Counted from the stretch's first letter, positions 41,173 through 51,536 are shown. The stretch is DNA of 64,000 nucleotides from Roseibacillus sp. (GCA_002709915.1 PARF01000088.1:1-64000); one strand, 5' to 3'. A program made the numbers and translations. Notes: generated from the sequence alone by a model not told the origin.

Positions 41173-42078
41173 TCAATCCATCCATCCGTAACTTCGCATC
41201 CAATCTTCGAGACGCGCAGGCCACTTTTGGGATTCTCCAGTTCGGCCCAGACCATACCCATGGCCCCCCTTGGCATAAATATGGCAAGTCACCGGAACTC
41301 CTTTCTCCGCACACGCCGCTGCAAAGTCCGTGCCGTTTCGTAAAGGAACAGCTCGGTCATCTGCAGAATGAACGAGGAAAATCGGAGGGGTGCGTCTAGT
41401 GACTCGTGACGCCGTGTTGTTCCGGTCGAGCAATTCTTGAGAGGGCTCCAAGCCCAGTAAGTTTCTCACCGAGCCGCCGTGGCAATAGGGCTGCCCCATC
41501 GCAATCACAGGATAGCAGAGGATTCCAAAATCGGGCCGGCAGCTTACCAAATCGATGGGGTCCCTTGTCTCCTGCTTGAATGTATCATCAAACATCGTGA
41601 CGGCAGTAGAGCAGAGATGGCCTCCGGCCGAGAACCCCATAACCCCGATCCGGCCGACATCAACAGCCCACTTAACAGACATGGCTCTCATGGTCCGAAT
41701 CGCCCGTCGAACATCCATTTGAGGAACGGGATAATGATATCCAAGTGCCGGGTTGGCGCTAACTCTGTATTTGACCACCATGGCTGTTACGCCCCGTTTG
41801 GCGAACCACTCTGCAACTTGTCGTCCCTCGTGATCTGCTGCAAGGTTGGCATAGCCCCCGCCTGGCAGGATGACCACCCCCGTCCCATTCGGTTTTTCTG
41901 CCGGGAACAAACTGTATTGGGGAACCTCTATATGAGAAAATCTCCAATTGCTTCCACCAGTCTCGGTCCCTGCTGAAGGGCGTTTGGCTCCGGGAGCCTC
42001 TCCCGGCCAGAGATTAATCCAATCGCCGCCCCAAGCCGTAGGAGCAAATATTAAGAGAACCACGATGAGAACCTTCAC
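41173..42078 (-). CDS. Secreted alpha/beta hydrolase (acetylxylan esterase-like)
   Basis: VVILPGGGYANLAADHEG; GVMGFSAGGHLCSTAV; signal peptide. Confidence 0.9.
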   Translation of the reverse strand: MKVLIVVLLIFAPTAWGGDWINLWPGEAPGAKRPSAGTETGGSNWRFSHIEVPQYSLFPAEKPNGTGVVILPGGGYANLAADHEGRQVAEWFAKRGVTAMVVKYRVSANPALGYHYPVPQMDVRRAIRTMRAMSVKWAVDVGRIGVMGFSAGGHLCSTAVTMFDDTFKQETRDPIDLVSCRPDFGILCYPVIAMGQPYCHGGSVRNLLGLEPSQELLDRNNTASRVTRRTPPIFLVHSADDRAVPLRNGTDFAAACAEKGVPVTCHIYAKGGHGYGLGRTGESQKWPARLEDWMRSYGWMD

Positions 42079-42127
42079 GGCTGAAGCCTAGGCCACCTCT
42101 CATCAAGCACAAGAAGCAGGGTAGACT

Positions 42128-45100
42128 TCACGCCCCGATCCCAGAAGTTCTGCGGTAGGAAACCAGATAGCCAATAAAGGCCCAAAAGAGACTATTGGCG
42201 CCAATAAGGATTACCATCGCTCCCAAGCCATAAAGCGTTTCTACCGGCGGTGGGCCGGAGAATACCGGCAGGATCGCTATACATGATGCCGCCAGGCCCA
42301 CCGCAAGAGCCCAGCCGATAAATGACCTCACCTCCTTGAAAATAATCCGCCGTATCACTCTGTGTGCGACTCCGATAATATTGAGAACGGCAAACTCATT
42401 GTGCCGCTCGGCAAGATTGCGGGCGGTCACGATCCCGAGTCCTGTACTGCCCAGAATGAGGCCGAGGCCTCCCAGAACATGGAAGATGGAAATGTAGGTG
42501 TTCTGCACGCTGTTAAAGCCTTCGAGCCTTTCCTGTGTAAGAGTCACCGCGCCTCCGCGATCCGCAGTGGCTTTCTGCAGCGTTTCCAGAGCCTGCGCGG
42601 GGTCCCCTGAGGCGTCGGCTAGAAACAAGCGATACCCTTCCTGCGAAGGAAATAGCCTCAGAAAGGCCGCTTCATCTACTATCATATTCCCTTGAAAAAC
42701 GCTGTCGGCTAAGGATCCCACAATCTGCACCTCGAAATCCTTTCCTCGTTCATCTTGGTAAGTGATCCGGTCTCCCACTTTCTTTTTCAAAACCCACATC
42801 ATTGTTGTCTCATCAACAAAGGCAGGAAGTATTCTTGGCTCAGAATGTTGCCCCAGGAGCTTCCAGCCATCCTCCTTATCGGCCCCTTCGGCAACCGTCC
42901 TGATGGTGAAGGCCCCTCGCGCAGCCAAAGCGCTAGTGTCGGTTGCAATAAGCCGGGGACGGGCCGCCGTATTCAAATTAAAGCAACTTGCATCGTCCCC
43001 AACTCCCACCCGGAAAGGGTGAATAGTGCCAAGAATATTCCGCAGATCCCCGAGCTCAAAGTAATCCGGATCCTTCTTGGCATCAGCTGCTCGATTAATC
43101 GGGCTAGTGGTTTCGATCCATAGGCCAAATCCTCCGGCACCACTATCTTTTTCCACCCATTCTGCTCCAACGTGCTTTCTCGTGGCTGTAACAGCTATAA
43201 CGAGGAAGATCCCGCAAGCCATTGTTCCAACAACCACCAGACTGCGCGCTGGGCGGCGCACTCCGTTCAGGGTCGCCATCGCTTGAATAGACATCCGGGG
43301 ATATCTTTTTTTCGCTATGCGCTCTAACCGCACCCGGTAGGCCAGCAGCCCTGCAACGAGAAGAAACATTCCGGAGAGGAAAAAGGCCGCCTGGGCCCCA
43401 ATCGGCTCTCTTCCAAGAAGACATCCTGCGGCGGCAAGAACACAAAAAGTCGCTACAGACACAAGCCGCCATACAGGCCGGCGCCCCCGAACTTCCTCAG
43501 ATCCCGCTTCCAGCCGCATCGTGGCACTCCTCCGCGCCTGCTTCCGCATGGAATACCAGATCGCAGTCATCGCCAGAAAAATGAAACTACATAATCCGGC
43601 AGAAACACTATTGAGGTTTAGATGAAGGATGAAAAATTTGCCACTGCTCCCGTCACTCCATATCGTTTCCAGAAAACGAAGGATCCATGTCGAGTAGGTG
43701 ATCGCAAGTGCCAGCCCCACGGCCCCACTGACAAAAACAATCACGAATCCTTCCATCAGCCGCCATCGGAGAACCCTTCTCGGGGAAACACCCACCGCAG
43801 CAAGCAGCCCGCTCTCCCTGTTGCGCTGCTCGACGTTGAACCGAAAGAGCATCGCGGTCAGAGCAATCGAAGCGACAATCAAGAAAACGCTCATACTTAG
43901 GAAGAGACTTGCGATATCAACAGGAGATTTTGCTGCTGCCCTTGCTTCCTCTCCCAGATTTCGCAGGAGTAAGCCGGCCATCTCTGGCCTGAGGAGTGGT
44001 AGTAATTCGCTCTCCAGATCGCTGTTGGAGATCTCTGAAGTCGGGACGCGGAGCGCAGTAAAGTCTCCCCACCTGTTACCGAATAACTCTTTGCCCTTCT
44101 CTTCGGAAATAAACGCCTTTGGCGTTCCCCGGTAGGCGTCCCAGTAGTCCTCGTCCTTCTGCCGGATCCTGCCAAGGTCCAGAGGTAAGCCCGGAGCCCA
44201 GTCCTGTGCGTCCTCTGCCTCAGCCACACCCGGAAAATCCGGCATCCAAAGCTGATCTGCCGCAAGCCCTTCAAGTTTGATGCTCTGTCGCACCCGAAAA
44301 CTCGCCGTGGATTCTTCCAGCTGATTGCCCCGAACCAATTTAAAGAAGGACAAGCTTAGTTCCTGCCCCGGTTTCAGGTCGAGGTCTTCCGCCAACCACT
44401 CGTTGACCACGATGTCCTGCCCATTCATATCTTCGGGGAGGAAAGGGGCTCCCTCAGCCCGTAGTGCTGCCACCATGGAATAGGGAGTCTCCTTCCCGTT
44501 TGCCGAGTAGGTGTTAATGAGGTAACTGGTTACCGGCACCATCGCTGGGAATCGCTCCCGCACCACCCGGACAATCGGGTCCTCGAAGAAAATGCGGCTC
44601 GACCGAATCTCCGAAGCCCTTGCGAGAGGGACATCCACGAGGGAAAGCCCGTAGTCCTCAAGAGCCATCCGCCCTCTGATGCGGCTGACCAAATCTTCAC
44701 TATCCCAGGCTCCGCTCTCTGCAGAAGAGAGAAGAAGGAGGTTGGCCCGACCTTCTTGCTCGACCACCTGCTGTAATCGGCTGAGAGGCACGAAGATTGT
44801 GGGCACAGGCAGCTGAGTAGCCTGGAGATTGAATCGACCGAACTGGCTCGGTTCCACCACCTTCCGCACCTTCGCCCGAAAGCTAATGACGTCCTCCGCC
44901 TCGCCAGAGAGTGGAGCATCGCGAGAGAGCATTCCTGGCTCCTGCAGACGAAGAATAACTGAGTCTCCTTCCCCGAGATCCAAGGACTTCGCCAAATAGC
45001 TGTTTACGCCTAGTTCCCGAGACTCAAGGGCAACCGACTTATCTCCCTCTGGTGCAAAGGACCAGAAACGCTCATCGACTCCAAGGATCTGGACGCTGCC

Positions 45101-45406
45101 CTGCGTTCTTCCGCTTTTCGAGGCGCTGAGCTGGCCTCGGAGCAGAAGAACTGGCGCGGCCCGAAGTGCGTCGGTCTCAACATCATCTGCCAGAGCGTCC
45201 CGGAAAAACCCCTCCCCGGCCGCAAACACATGCCCTACCTGGCCGACACGCTGGCCCGCGACCTGACGGAGAGTTTCCTTCACGGAATCCCCGGCAATGA
45301 GGGCTCCGAGCAATACCGTCGCGCCCAGAACCGCGCCAGCACCTACCCCAAGATAGGACAACTTGTAATGCCAGATCCCGCGCCGGATGAACTTGAGCGC
45401 ATTCAT
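42128..45406 (-). CDS. ABC transporter permease, FtsX/MacB type (1092 aa)
   Basis: Two FtsX-like segments, including ESGLLAAVGVSPRRVLRWRLMEGF and NEFAVLNIIGVAHRVIRRIIFKE; overlaps upstream ATPase gene. Confidence 0.9.
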   Translation of the reverse strand: MNALKFIRRGIWHYKLSYLGVGAGAVLGATVLLGALIAGDSVKETLRQVAGQRVGQVGHVFAAGEGFFRDALADDVETDALRAAPVLLLRGQLSASKSGRTQGSVQILGVDERFWSFAPEGDKSVALESRELGVNSYLAKSLDLGEGDSVILRLQEPGMLSRDAPLSGEAEDVISFRAKVRKVVEPSQFGRFNLQATQLPVPTIFVPLSRLQQVVEQEGRANLLLLSSAESGAWDSEDLVSRIRGRMALEDYGLSLVDVPLARASEIRSSRIFFEDPIVRVVRERFPAMVPVTSYLINTYSANGKETPYSMVAALRAEGAPFLPEDMNGQDIVVNEWLAEDLDLKPGQELSLSFFKLVRGNQLEESTASFRVRQSIKLEGLAADQLWMPDFPGVAEAEDAQDWAPGLPLDLGRIRQKDEDYWDAYRGTPKAFISEEKGKELFGNRWGDFTALRVPTSEISNSDLESELLPLLRPEMAGLLLRNLGEEARAAAKSPVDIASLFLSMSVFLIVASIALTAMLFRFNVEQRNRESGLLAAVGVSPRRVLRWRLMEGFVIVFVSGAVGLALAITYSTWILRFLETIWSDGSSGKFFILHLNLNSVSAGLCSFIFLAMTAIWYSMRKQARRSATMRLEAGSEEVRGRRPVWRLVSVATFCVLAAAGCLLGREPIGAQAAFFLSGMFLLVAGLLAYRVRLERIAKKRYPRMSIQAMATLNGVRRPARSLVVVGTMACGIFLVIAVTATRKHVGAEWVEKDSGAGGFGLWIETTSPINRAADAKKDPDYFELGDLRNILGTIHPFRVGVGDDASCFNLNTAARPRLIATDTSALAARGAFTIRTVAEGADKEDGWKLLGQHSEPRILPAFVDETTMMWVLKKKVGDRITYQDERGKDFEVQIVGSLADSVFQGNMIVDEAAFLRLFPSQEGYRLFLADASGDPAQALETLQKATADRGGAVTLTQERLEGFNSVQNTYISIFHVLGGLGLILGSTGLGIVTARNLAERHNEFAVLNIIGVAHRVIRRIIFKEVRSFIGWALAVGLAASCIAILPVFSGPPPVETLYGLGAMVILIGANSLFWAFIGYLVSYRRTSGIGA

Positions 45407-46077
45407 TGCTTCTCCAATTGGCCCCCACGAAGTTCAAAGTGACTTCCCATCCTTCGGGCAAGATTACTATTGTGGGTAACAACGACCAGCGTCACTCCCA
45501 TCTCAGAATTCAGCCGCCCCAAAAGTTCCGCGACCACTTCTGTGGTCTCAAGATCCAGTGAGCCCGTAGGTTCATCCGCAAGAATCAACTTCGGCTTGTT
45601 GACGAGTGCCCGCGCAAGAGCAGCACGCAATCGTTCACCACCAGAGAGCTGGTGAGGAAAATGAGTGAGACGATCCTGCAGACCCACATTTTCTAGTAGA
45701 ATCTCCGCCCTTGTCGCGGTCTCTGACTCTGCTTCCTCCCAACCACCGGCAAGTCGAGGAAGCACAACATTTTCCAGAAGCGTACACTGCGGCAGCAGAT
45801 GATGGTGCTGGAAGACAAACCCCAGCGAGCGGTTCCGGAAGGTCGCGGCCTCTTCTGCGTCGAAGGATGACAGATCGTTGCCATCAATAAGTATCTGGCC
45901 CCCGCTTGGTTGGTCCAATGCGCCCAAAAGGTTCAGCAAAGTTGTTTTCCCACTCCCGGAAGGACCAACGACGGCAGCTGTCTTTCCCGATTCTACCTGA
46001 AACTCAATGCCCGTGAGGACGCGAACTGCCTCCTCTGGCATCTCATACACCTTGCTTACATTCTGAACGTCTATCAT
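45403..46077 (-). CDS. ABC transporter ATP-binding protein, LolD/MacB type
   Basis: GPSGSGKTTLLNLLGALDQPSGG; LSGGERLRAALARALVNKPKLILADEPTGSLD; ATGA overlap with ligase stop. Confidence 0.95.
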   Translation of the reverse strand: MIDVQNVSKVYEMPEEAVRVLTGIEFQVESGKTAAVVGPSGSGKTTLLNLLGALDQPSGGQILIDGNDLSSFDAEEAATFRNRSLGFVFQHHHLLPQCTLLENVVLPRLAGGWEEAESETATRAEILLENVGLQDRLTHFPHQLSGGERLRAALARALVNKPKLILADEPTGSLDLETTEVVAELLGRLNSEMGVTLVVVTHNSNLARRMGSHFELRGGQLEKQ

Positions 46078-47300
46078 TGCCGGATCACTTTCCACCGCTT
46101 GGCCTTTACTTCGTGACTAGGCAGTTCACCTGAGCCAACCGTTTTTACAGGAATTCTCATGGAAAAAACAGCACGGAGACGGGCCTCAAGTTCGCTCTCC
46201 GCCAATTCCCCCTCGAGAACCTCTATCGTGAGACTGACCTCGGGTAACGCGCCACGCTCATCAACCTCTACCATGTATTCGCCGATCCCATCCACCGCCC
46301 GCACAACCGCATCTATTGCGCTGGGATAGAGGTTGACTCCCCGAACCACTACCATGTCATCTGTTCTTCCAATAATGCCACCATGGAAACCAAGCGTGCC
46401 TGGCAGCTCCCCCTCGACGGTTACCGGGCGAACCAGGTCTCCCGTGCGGTATCGAACAAGTGGTGATCCATAACGCCCAAGAGTTGTTAATACCAGCTCT
46501 CCGACCTCTCCCGGAGCAACATGAGATCCTCTACCGACCTCGACGACCTCCGCATAATAGGCGTTAGGCGAAATTCGGAGGACCTCCGGGTTTTCCGGAT
46601 CGGTAACCGTTACCGGACCCGTCTCTGTCATCCCATGATGATCTACAACTCGAGCGTTCCACTCACCCTCAATCCGCGTCCGTACCTCCGGAATACTTCC
46701 CCCCGGCTCGCCACATACGACTAACGCCTCTACACCGAATCCCCCCACCGGGAGGGACATTTCCTTGCCGACGTTCGCAAGATGAAGAGCGTAGGTGGGT
46801 GTACACGCAATGAACTTCGGGCGATGACACTCGATCATTCGGAGGCGGTTCTCACTTGAAAGTCCTCCTCCCGGTATTGCCCGAATACCCATCTCTGTGG
46901 CGGCCTCAAAAGCAGACCAGAACCCAATGAAAGGGCCGAAAGAAAAGGGGAAAAAGCCACTATCCCCGGGAGCAGCCCCAGCCTGACTCCACACCCACTG
47001 CCACGATTTCAGGACCCAGTTCCAGCCCGCAGGATCATCCAGCCACACCAAAGGATTTCCCCGCGTTCCACTCGTCTGGTGAAACCGCGTGTAGTGTTCC
47101 AGCGGATAAGTAAGGTTCGATCCGTAGGGTGAATGCGCCTCGTGATCGGCCGCTAGCTCATCCTTTGTGGTGAACGGCACCCGGGTCCTGAACTCCTCGA
47201 GACTCTCTACGCCACGAAGACCCCCAAGCTTCACTGCGTAAAACGCATTGGCGGGCAGGATAGCTTCAAACAGATCGTTGATGGCGCTGAGGGGCATCAT
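46074..47300 (-). CDS. Phenylacetate-CoA ligase-like AMP-dependent ligase
   Basis: HQTSGTRGNPLVWLDD; VDHHGMTETGPV; VRYRTGDLV; GRTDDMVVVRGVNLYPSAID. Confidence 0.92.
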   Translation of the reverse strand: MMPLSAINDLFEAILPANAFYAVKLGGLRGVESLEEFRTRVPFTTKDELAADHEAHSPYGSNLTYPLEHYTRFHQTSGTRGNPLVWLDDPAGWNWVLKSWQWVWSQAGAAPGDSGFFPFSFGPFIGFWSAFEAATEMGIRAIPGGGLSSENRLRMIECHRPKFIACTPTYALHLANVGKEMSLPVGGFGVEALVVCGEPGGSIPEVRTRIEGEWNARVVDHHGMTETGPVTVTDPENPEVLRISPNAYYAEVVEVGRGSHVAPGEVGELVLTTLGRYGSPLVRYRTGDLVRPVTVEGELPGTLGFHGGIIGRTDDMVVVRGVNLYPSAIDAVVRAVDGIGEYMVEVDERGALPEVSLTIEVLEGELAESELEARLRAVFSMRIPVKTVGSGELPSHEVKAKRWKVIRQ

Positions 47301-47339
47301 TTCCGAAGTCTGTCCAATCTTCCCGGAGGGTTTCCCGTG

Positions 47340-47924
47340 CTATTGCTTCTCCTGAGACTCCACTGCCGTCTTTACCGGGGGAGCCCCATGAGATCCGGCA
47401 GGCTTGAACTTCACTACCATGAAGCCTCCTAAAGCCGCCATAAGGATCCCGCAGAAAAATTGCCAAGGAACCGCCGCGAGTCCACCTTCTGGACGGTCCA
47501 TGCATATGGAAACAACCGCATTCACCAGCGGAGCTCCGCAGAAAATAATCGACATCACCGAGATCGCCACCACCGCTGGACTCATCCCCCCTTTTGCTCC
47601 CGAAGCCATCGCAAGAAGAACGCAAAAAGCGCCGATCGCACCAAGAATCCCGGCAAATAGCGAAAGCCACATCCCCTTGCCTGGCATGGACCAGTCTGCT
47701 CCCTTGACGAGTAGAACCACCAGGGGCGCCATCACTGCTGTTATAAAGTACGCCAGCCCGACGAAGAGGAAGGCCTTGTAACGGCCAAGAACCTTGTCCT
47801 GCATTTCAACTTGTCCAGCATGAAGGAAAATACCGTAGAGGCCCCAGCAGGCCACGGTCATAAGAGCAAAAATGAGCCAGTTCATGGATTTCTTTTTCGG
47901 GGATGTGGGAAGGGGATTGCTCAC
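47340..47924 (-). CDS. Multi-TM membrane protein (EamA/DMT-like)
   Basis: About 5 hydrophobic segments; embedded in the collinear operon. Confidence 0.6.
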   Translation of the reverse strand: MSNPLPTSPKKKSMNWLIFALMTVACWGLYGIFLHAGQVEMQDKVLGRYKAFLFVGLAYFITAVMAPLVVLLVKGADWSMPGKGMWLSLFAGILGAIGAFCVLLAMASGAKGGMSPAVVAISVMSIIFCGAPLVNAVVSICMDRPEGGLAAVPWQFFCGILMAALGGFMVVKFKPAGSHGAPPVKTAVESQEKQ

Positions 47925-47932
47925 GTGAGGTA

Positions 47933-48382
47933 TCAGGACTTGGCTGCAGCTGCGGCTGCTTTGAGGTCATTTCGAATCGGTTCAGGAATCGGAACTGCGG
48001 AAATTTCTCCGTCTTTGAATTGGACGCAGGCAACTGCCACCTTTCCAGTTGCAATGGGATCATCCTCAGGGTCGAGGTAGAAGCGAAAACTGTAGCGAAC
48101 TGACCTTGTTCGAATTTCCTCGATAGTGACACGAATCTGCAGAACATCATCGTTGCGTGCCGGTTTTCGGAATTCACAACTGGCACTCACTCGCGGCCAT
48201 CCGATGCCCTGCTCAGCTTTTCGTCCGTGAACCGGGTGCCCTAAGCTCCGCATGAAAGCATGCTCAGCGGACTCCATATACCGGTAAAAGTTGGAGAAGT
48301 GCACGATGCCAGCAAGGTCTGTCTCATGGAACTCAACCCGCCGACTATGCTCATAGCAGTAACTGTTGCAGTCTTCCCTCAT
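47933..48382 (-). CDS. Hotdog-fold acyl-CoA thioesterase (4-hydroxybenzoyl-CoA thioesterase-like)
   Basis: RRVEFHETDLAGIVHFSNFYRYMESAEHAFMRSLG. Confidence 0.9.
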   Translation of the reverse strand: MREDCNSYCYEHSRRVEFHETDLAGIVHFSNFYRYMESAEHAFMRSLGHPVHGRKAEQGIGWPRVSASCEFRKPARNDDVLQIRVTIEEIRTRSVRYSFRFYLDPEDDPIATGKVAVACVQFKDGEISAVPIPEPIRNDLKAAAAAAKS

Positions 48383-49692
48383 AGCTTGCGGGGTACCGTC
48401 TTTGCACAGGCCCTCTCAGCAAGCTTGAGAAAACCATTCTTCATGACCTCAACACTATAATGTTGCTCCACTCCGCGGCGACCTCTTTTTCCCATCTCTG
48501 CCGCTTCGGCAGGGTCGGCTAGAAGTTCATCCCAGGCAGAAGCGAGTAGCCGGGGATCCCCGGGAGGAACTGTTTTGCCTCCACCTGTGATCAGCGCGAT
48601 CTCCTCGAAGGTCGAGCCCCCGGGATTCACTACCGGAACTCCACTCGCCATGGCCTCAATGAGACAGAGCCCGAAGGCTTCGGAATAACGCATCGGAGCC
48701 GAAAAGATTGTAAGACTCCCAAGAAAGCGGGCTTTCTCTTCTCGACTTACATTGGGCTCCCAGTCGACAAGGTGGCTAAGGCCCGCCTCCTCTATTTTTT
48801 CCTTCTGTTTCTGTACGAATGGCTCGTCTCCGAGAGGACACGACCCCGCGATCTTGAGCCGGCATGAAGGAAAGTTTCCTATCTCCTGAAACAGGAGATA
48901 GGCGTCCACCATATCCCCCAAGCCTTTATCCTGACTCATCCGCGACAAGAATCCAATCGCTTCAGGTCCATCCGTGGGACACTTCCCATAGCCCTCAAGG
49001 TTGATCCCATTGGGAAGTACTTCTATTTTGTCAGCTGGGAGGTCGAGGCGCTTAGACATGACCTCAGCGTAGAACCGGCTTGGGGCAATCAGCATCTCGC
49101 ACTCCGGAAGCCGCTCCTGCATTTCTTCCCAACACCCTTTCCGATATGGTTCAGGTAGAGTATCCAAAAAAGTGTCTTCTCCCTGGAAGAACGCTATCAC
49201 TGGAATATCACCAAGGTGCTTCTTTAGCTCTCTGGTCATTCCTGCAAAAAGCGCGGTCGAGAGGGCGATACATTCTGGTTGCTCATGGACCGCGAGCCAT
49301 TCGATCAGCTTTTCGAGCTCCTTTGTCAGACCGCTTTTCTCCAGCTGGAGCATGGATAAACACATCTCTCCCTGTTTTCTGGGGCTGGTCATATGGCTTC
49401 GGCTCGCTGCCTTTCGGAGCAACCCTGCACCATTCAATAGTGCGTCAAACCACCGCGGTGTATGCCTGAAGAAAGGAAATTTGCTCTGCAGATAGACGTT
49501 AATACCCCCGAAGAATATAGGAGCGTTCCCTACCTGCGGCGGACTTTCCTCATCCAGCTGCATCGGCAGATACATCGGCAGTAAAGCAACCTCGTGCCCA
49601 TTTCGATGCAGGGCCGTAACGAGGGTGTTGTCGCGCATGCATGCCCCGCAGTGGTAACTGCCTGTTCCCGCTGTCAGAAAGGTGACTTTCAT
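48379..49692 (-). CDS. Glycosyltransferase family 4-like
   Basis: C-terminal GFLSRMSQDKGLGDMVDAY and YSEAFGLCLIEAMASGVPVVNPGGSTFEEI. Confidence 0.9.
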   Translation of the reverse strand: MKVTFLTAGTGSYHCGACMRDNTLVTALHRNGHEVALLPMYLPMQLDEESPPQVGNAPIFFGGINVYLQSKFPFFRHTPRWFDALLNGAGLLRKAASRSHMTSPRKQGEMCLSMLQLEKSGLTKELEKLIEWLAVHEQPECIALSTALFAGMTRELKKHLGDIPVIAFFQGEDTFLDTLPEPYRKGCWEEMQERLPECEMLIAPSRFYAEVMSKRLDLPADKIEVLPNGINLEGYGKCPTDGPEAIGFLSRMSQDKGLGDMVDAYLLFQEIGNFPSCRLKIAGSCPLGDEPFVQKQKEKIEEAGLSHLVDWEPNVSREEKARFLGSLTIFSAPMRYSEAFGLCLIEAMASGVPVVNPGGSTFEEIALITGGGKTVPPGDPRLLASAWDELLADPAEAAEMGKRGRRGVEQHYSVEVMKNGFLKLAERACAKTVPRKL

Positions 49693-49713
49693 GCGGGTGG
49701 AGAGGACATCGTG

Positions 49714-50985
49714 TTACGTTACTGCTTGGGGAACCCGCCCGTGGGCGAGGGGCTCTGGAACCGAGGCTAATTCGCCTATAGCTTCCGCCAGAGGTGTATA
49801 GTCTTTTCCGTCAAGATCGCCAATCAAACAGTCAGTGAGCATAGGCCGGATTTCCTCGTGCCTTTTTATCAGTTCTCCAAAACTGAAGTTTTCATCGTAA
49901 AACGCATAAACCAGTTTCCGCATTACCTCAATCATGCCGCAAAGATCCTCCCCGTAATTCGAAAATTGCCCAGCAGAGACGTCTCCCTGTTCCAAAGCTT
50001 TGCCAATTGCGTCAGCTGCCATTTCCCCGCTTTTCAAGGCAAGGAAAACCCCTGATGAGAAGACCGGATCGAGAAAGGCAAAGGCGTCGCCCGCCATGAC
50101 CAGCCCATCGGAAGCGCAATGCTCCCCCCGGTAGGAGTATTCCCCAGTGACCCAGTACTCGCCAAACTGCTCACCCTCTCCGAGATGCTCCTTTATCCAG
50201 CTATTTTTTTCAATTTCACGCTCGTAGATTACCTTCGGGTCTCTGCTGTCGCGGTAGAGGTAATCTCTCTCAGCGACTATGCCGGAGCTAACGATATTGT
50301 TGCGTAGAGGAATGTTCCAAAACCAGCCTCGACCGTCGACATAGGCTACCGTAGTCGCCCCTTCGTCCAGGCCCTCATCACGCTTCGCGTTCTTGTAGAG
50401 AGTCCAGATCGCTATCTTGTTGAGCTTCGGATCCCGTTTTCTCCAACTCTTCTTCCTCAGGAACAAGGCATCGCGCCCAGTGCAGTCAAGAGTCAGCGGT
50501 GCTTCTAGAGTGTATTCCTGTCCGTCTTTCCCCTTCGCGGTGACGCCAACTACACGATCTCCTTCATAGTTGAAACCGCGCACTTCTGTTTCCTCACGAA
50601 CATCGACTCCCTTGGCCTCCGCATTCCGCAACAACATGTTGTCAAAGACAGACCGTTCAACTTGCCATGTCGTAGCGGCCGGGTGATCAAAGTGTTGAAA
50701 AAAGTAAAAGGGATCGGAGATTTTGCCATCTTTGGAGACAAACTGCACGCTGTGCTTCTTCACGAAGGCCTGCTTTTCCATTTCCTCCAGAACTCCCAGT
50801 CTTTTCAGAGTGAAATAGCAGAAGGGCATGAGGGACTCGCCGACGTGATATCGGGGAAACTTTTCTTTCTCCAGCAAGATGACCCGATGGCCTTTTTCCG
50901 CAAGAAGGGCGGATGCAGTAGATCCACAGGGACCTCCTCCGATGACAATTACGTCGCAGGGCTGTTTATCAACGGAAATATTCAT
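49714..50985 (-). CDS. Flavin-dependent halogenase-like oxidoreductase
   Basis: VIVIGGGPCGSTASALLAEKGHRVILLEKEKFPRYHVGESLMP; GRGWFWNIPL fits WxWxIP; GLVMAGDAFAFLDPVFSSGVFLAL. Confidence 0.87.
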   Translation of the reverse strand: MNISVDKQPCDVIVIGGGPCGSTASALLAEKGHRVILLEKEKFPRYHVGESLMPFCYFTLKRLGVLEEMEKQAFVKKHSVQFVSKDGKISDPFYFFQHFDHPAATTWQVERSVFDNMLLRNAEAKGVDVREETEVRGFNYEGDRVVGVTAKGKDGQEYTLEAPLTLDCTGRDALFLRKKSWRKRDPKLNKIAIWTLYKNAKRDEGLDEGATTVAYVDGRGWFWNIPLRNNIVSSGIVAERDYLYRDSRDPKVIYEREIEKNSWIKEHLGEGEQFGEYWVTGEYSYRGEHCASDGLVMAGDAFAFLDPVFSSGVFLALKSGEMAADAIGKALEQGDVSAGQFSNYGEDLCGMIEVMRKLVYAFYDENFSFGELIKRHEEIRPMLTDCLIGDLDGKDYTPLAEAIGELASVPEPLAHGRVPQAVT

Positions 50986-51536
50986 GGGTGGTGAAAATCA
51001 GGAATTATTTCGAGAATTCGGGCCAGACAGGCATCTTTTTGGCATTTCAGTTGGTTGTAACGACCAAAAAACAATCTTGCACAACCCAATGGGGATAATT
51101 TCGGCGGTAAGGCCTCGCGCGCAACCGAAAAATACCCCAGAGGCTGGCTTTTGTAGGCAACCCCGTTCTGGTTAAGGATCCCCCCCAAAGGCTGCTCACC
51201 CCGTAAAATCAATTTCTGAAGAGCTTGGGAAAAATTATCCAATTCAATTTCAATCACCCCGAATTCAGCAGCGCGCCCTGTTCCCTCTCCCTTAAGAATG
51301 ACCTCTCTGTAGTAGCATTCATCGGAATGTCCCTCAGCGAGAACCTCAAGAAGCATCCGCTCCCTATGAAACCGCTCCAGCGTTGACGTCATATCGCCCT
51401 CATGCACAAGGAGCGCCCGAAAAGGCTCTGGTATTTCCTCGGAAGAACGCCAGATGAACACCTCCGGGCTTAGCCCGGCACGCGCGAGGGCCTTGCTCAG
51501 AAAACCTTCAGAGGATGAATGCTCGTTTGGATTCAA
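50982..51536 (-). CDS. Chorismate lyase-like (UbiC/DUF98 family) protein
   Basis: RALLVHEGDMTSTLERFH; AEFGVIEIELDNF; LRGEQPLGGILNQNGV; ARLFFGRYNQL; ARILEIIP. Confidence 0.72.
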   Translation of the reverse strand: MNPNEHSSSEGFLSKALARAGLSPEVFIWRSSEEIPEPFRALLVHEGDMTSTLERFHRERMLLEVLAEGHSDECYYREVILKGEGTGRAAEFGVIEIELDNFSQALQKLILRGEQPLGGILNQNGVAYKSQPLGYFSVAREALPPKLSPLGCARLFFGRYNQLKCQKDACLARILEIIPDFHHP

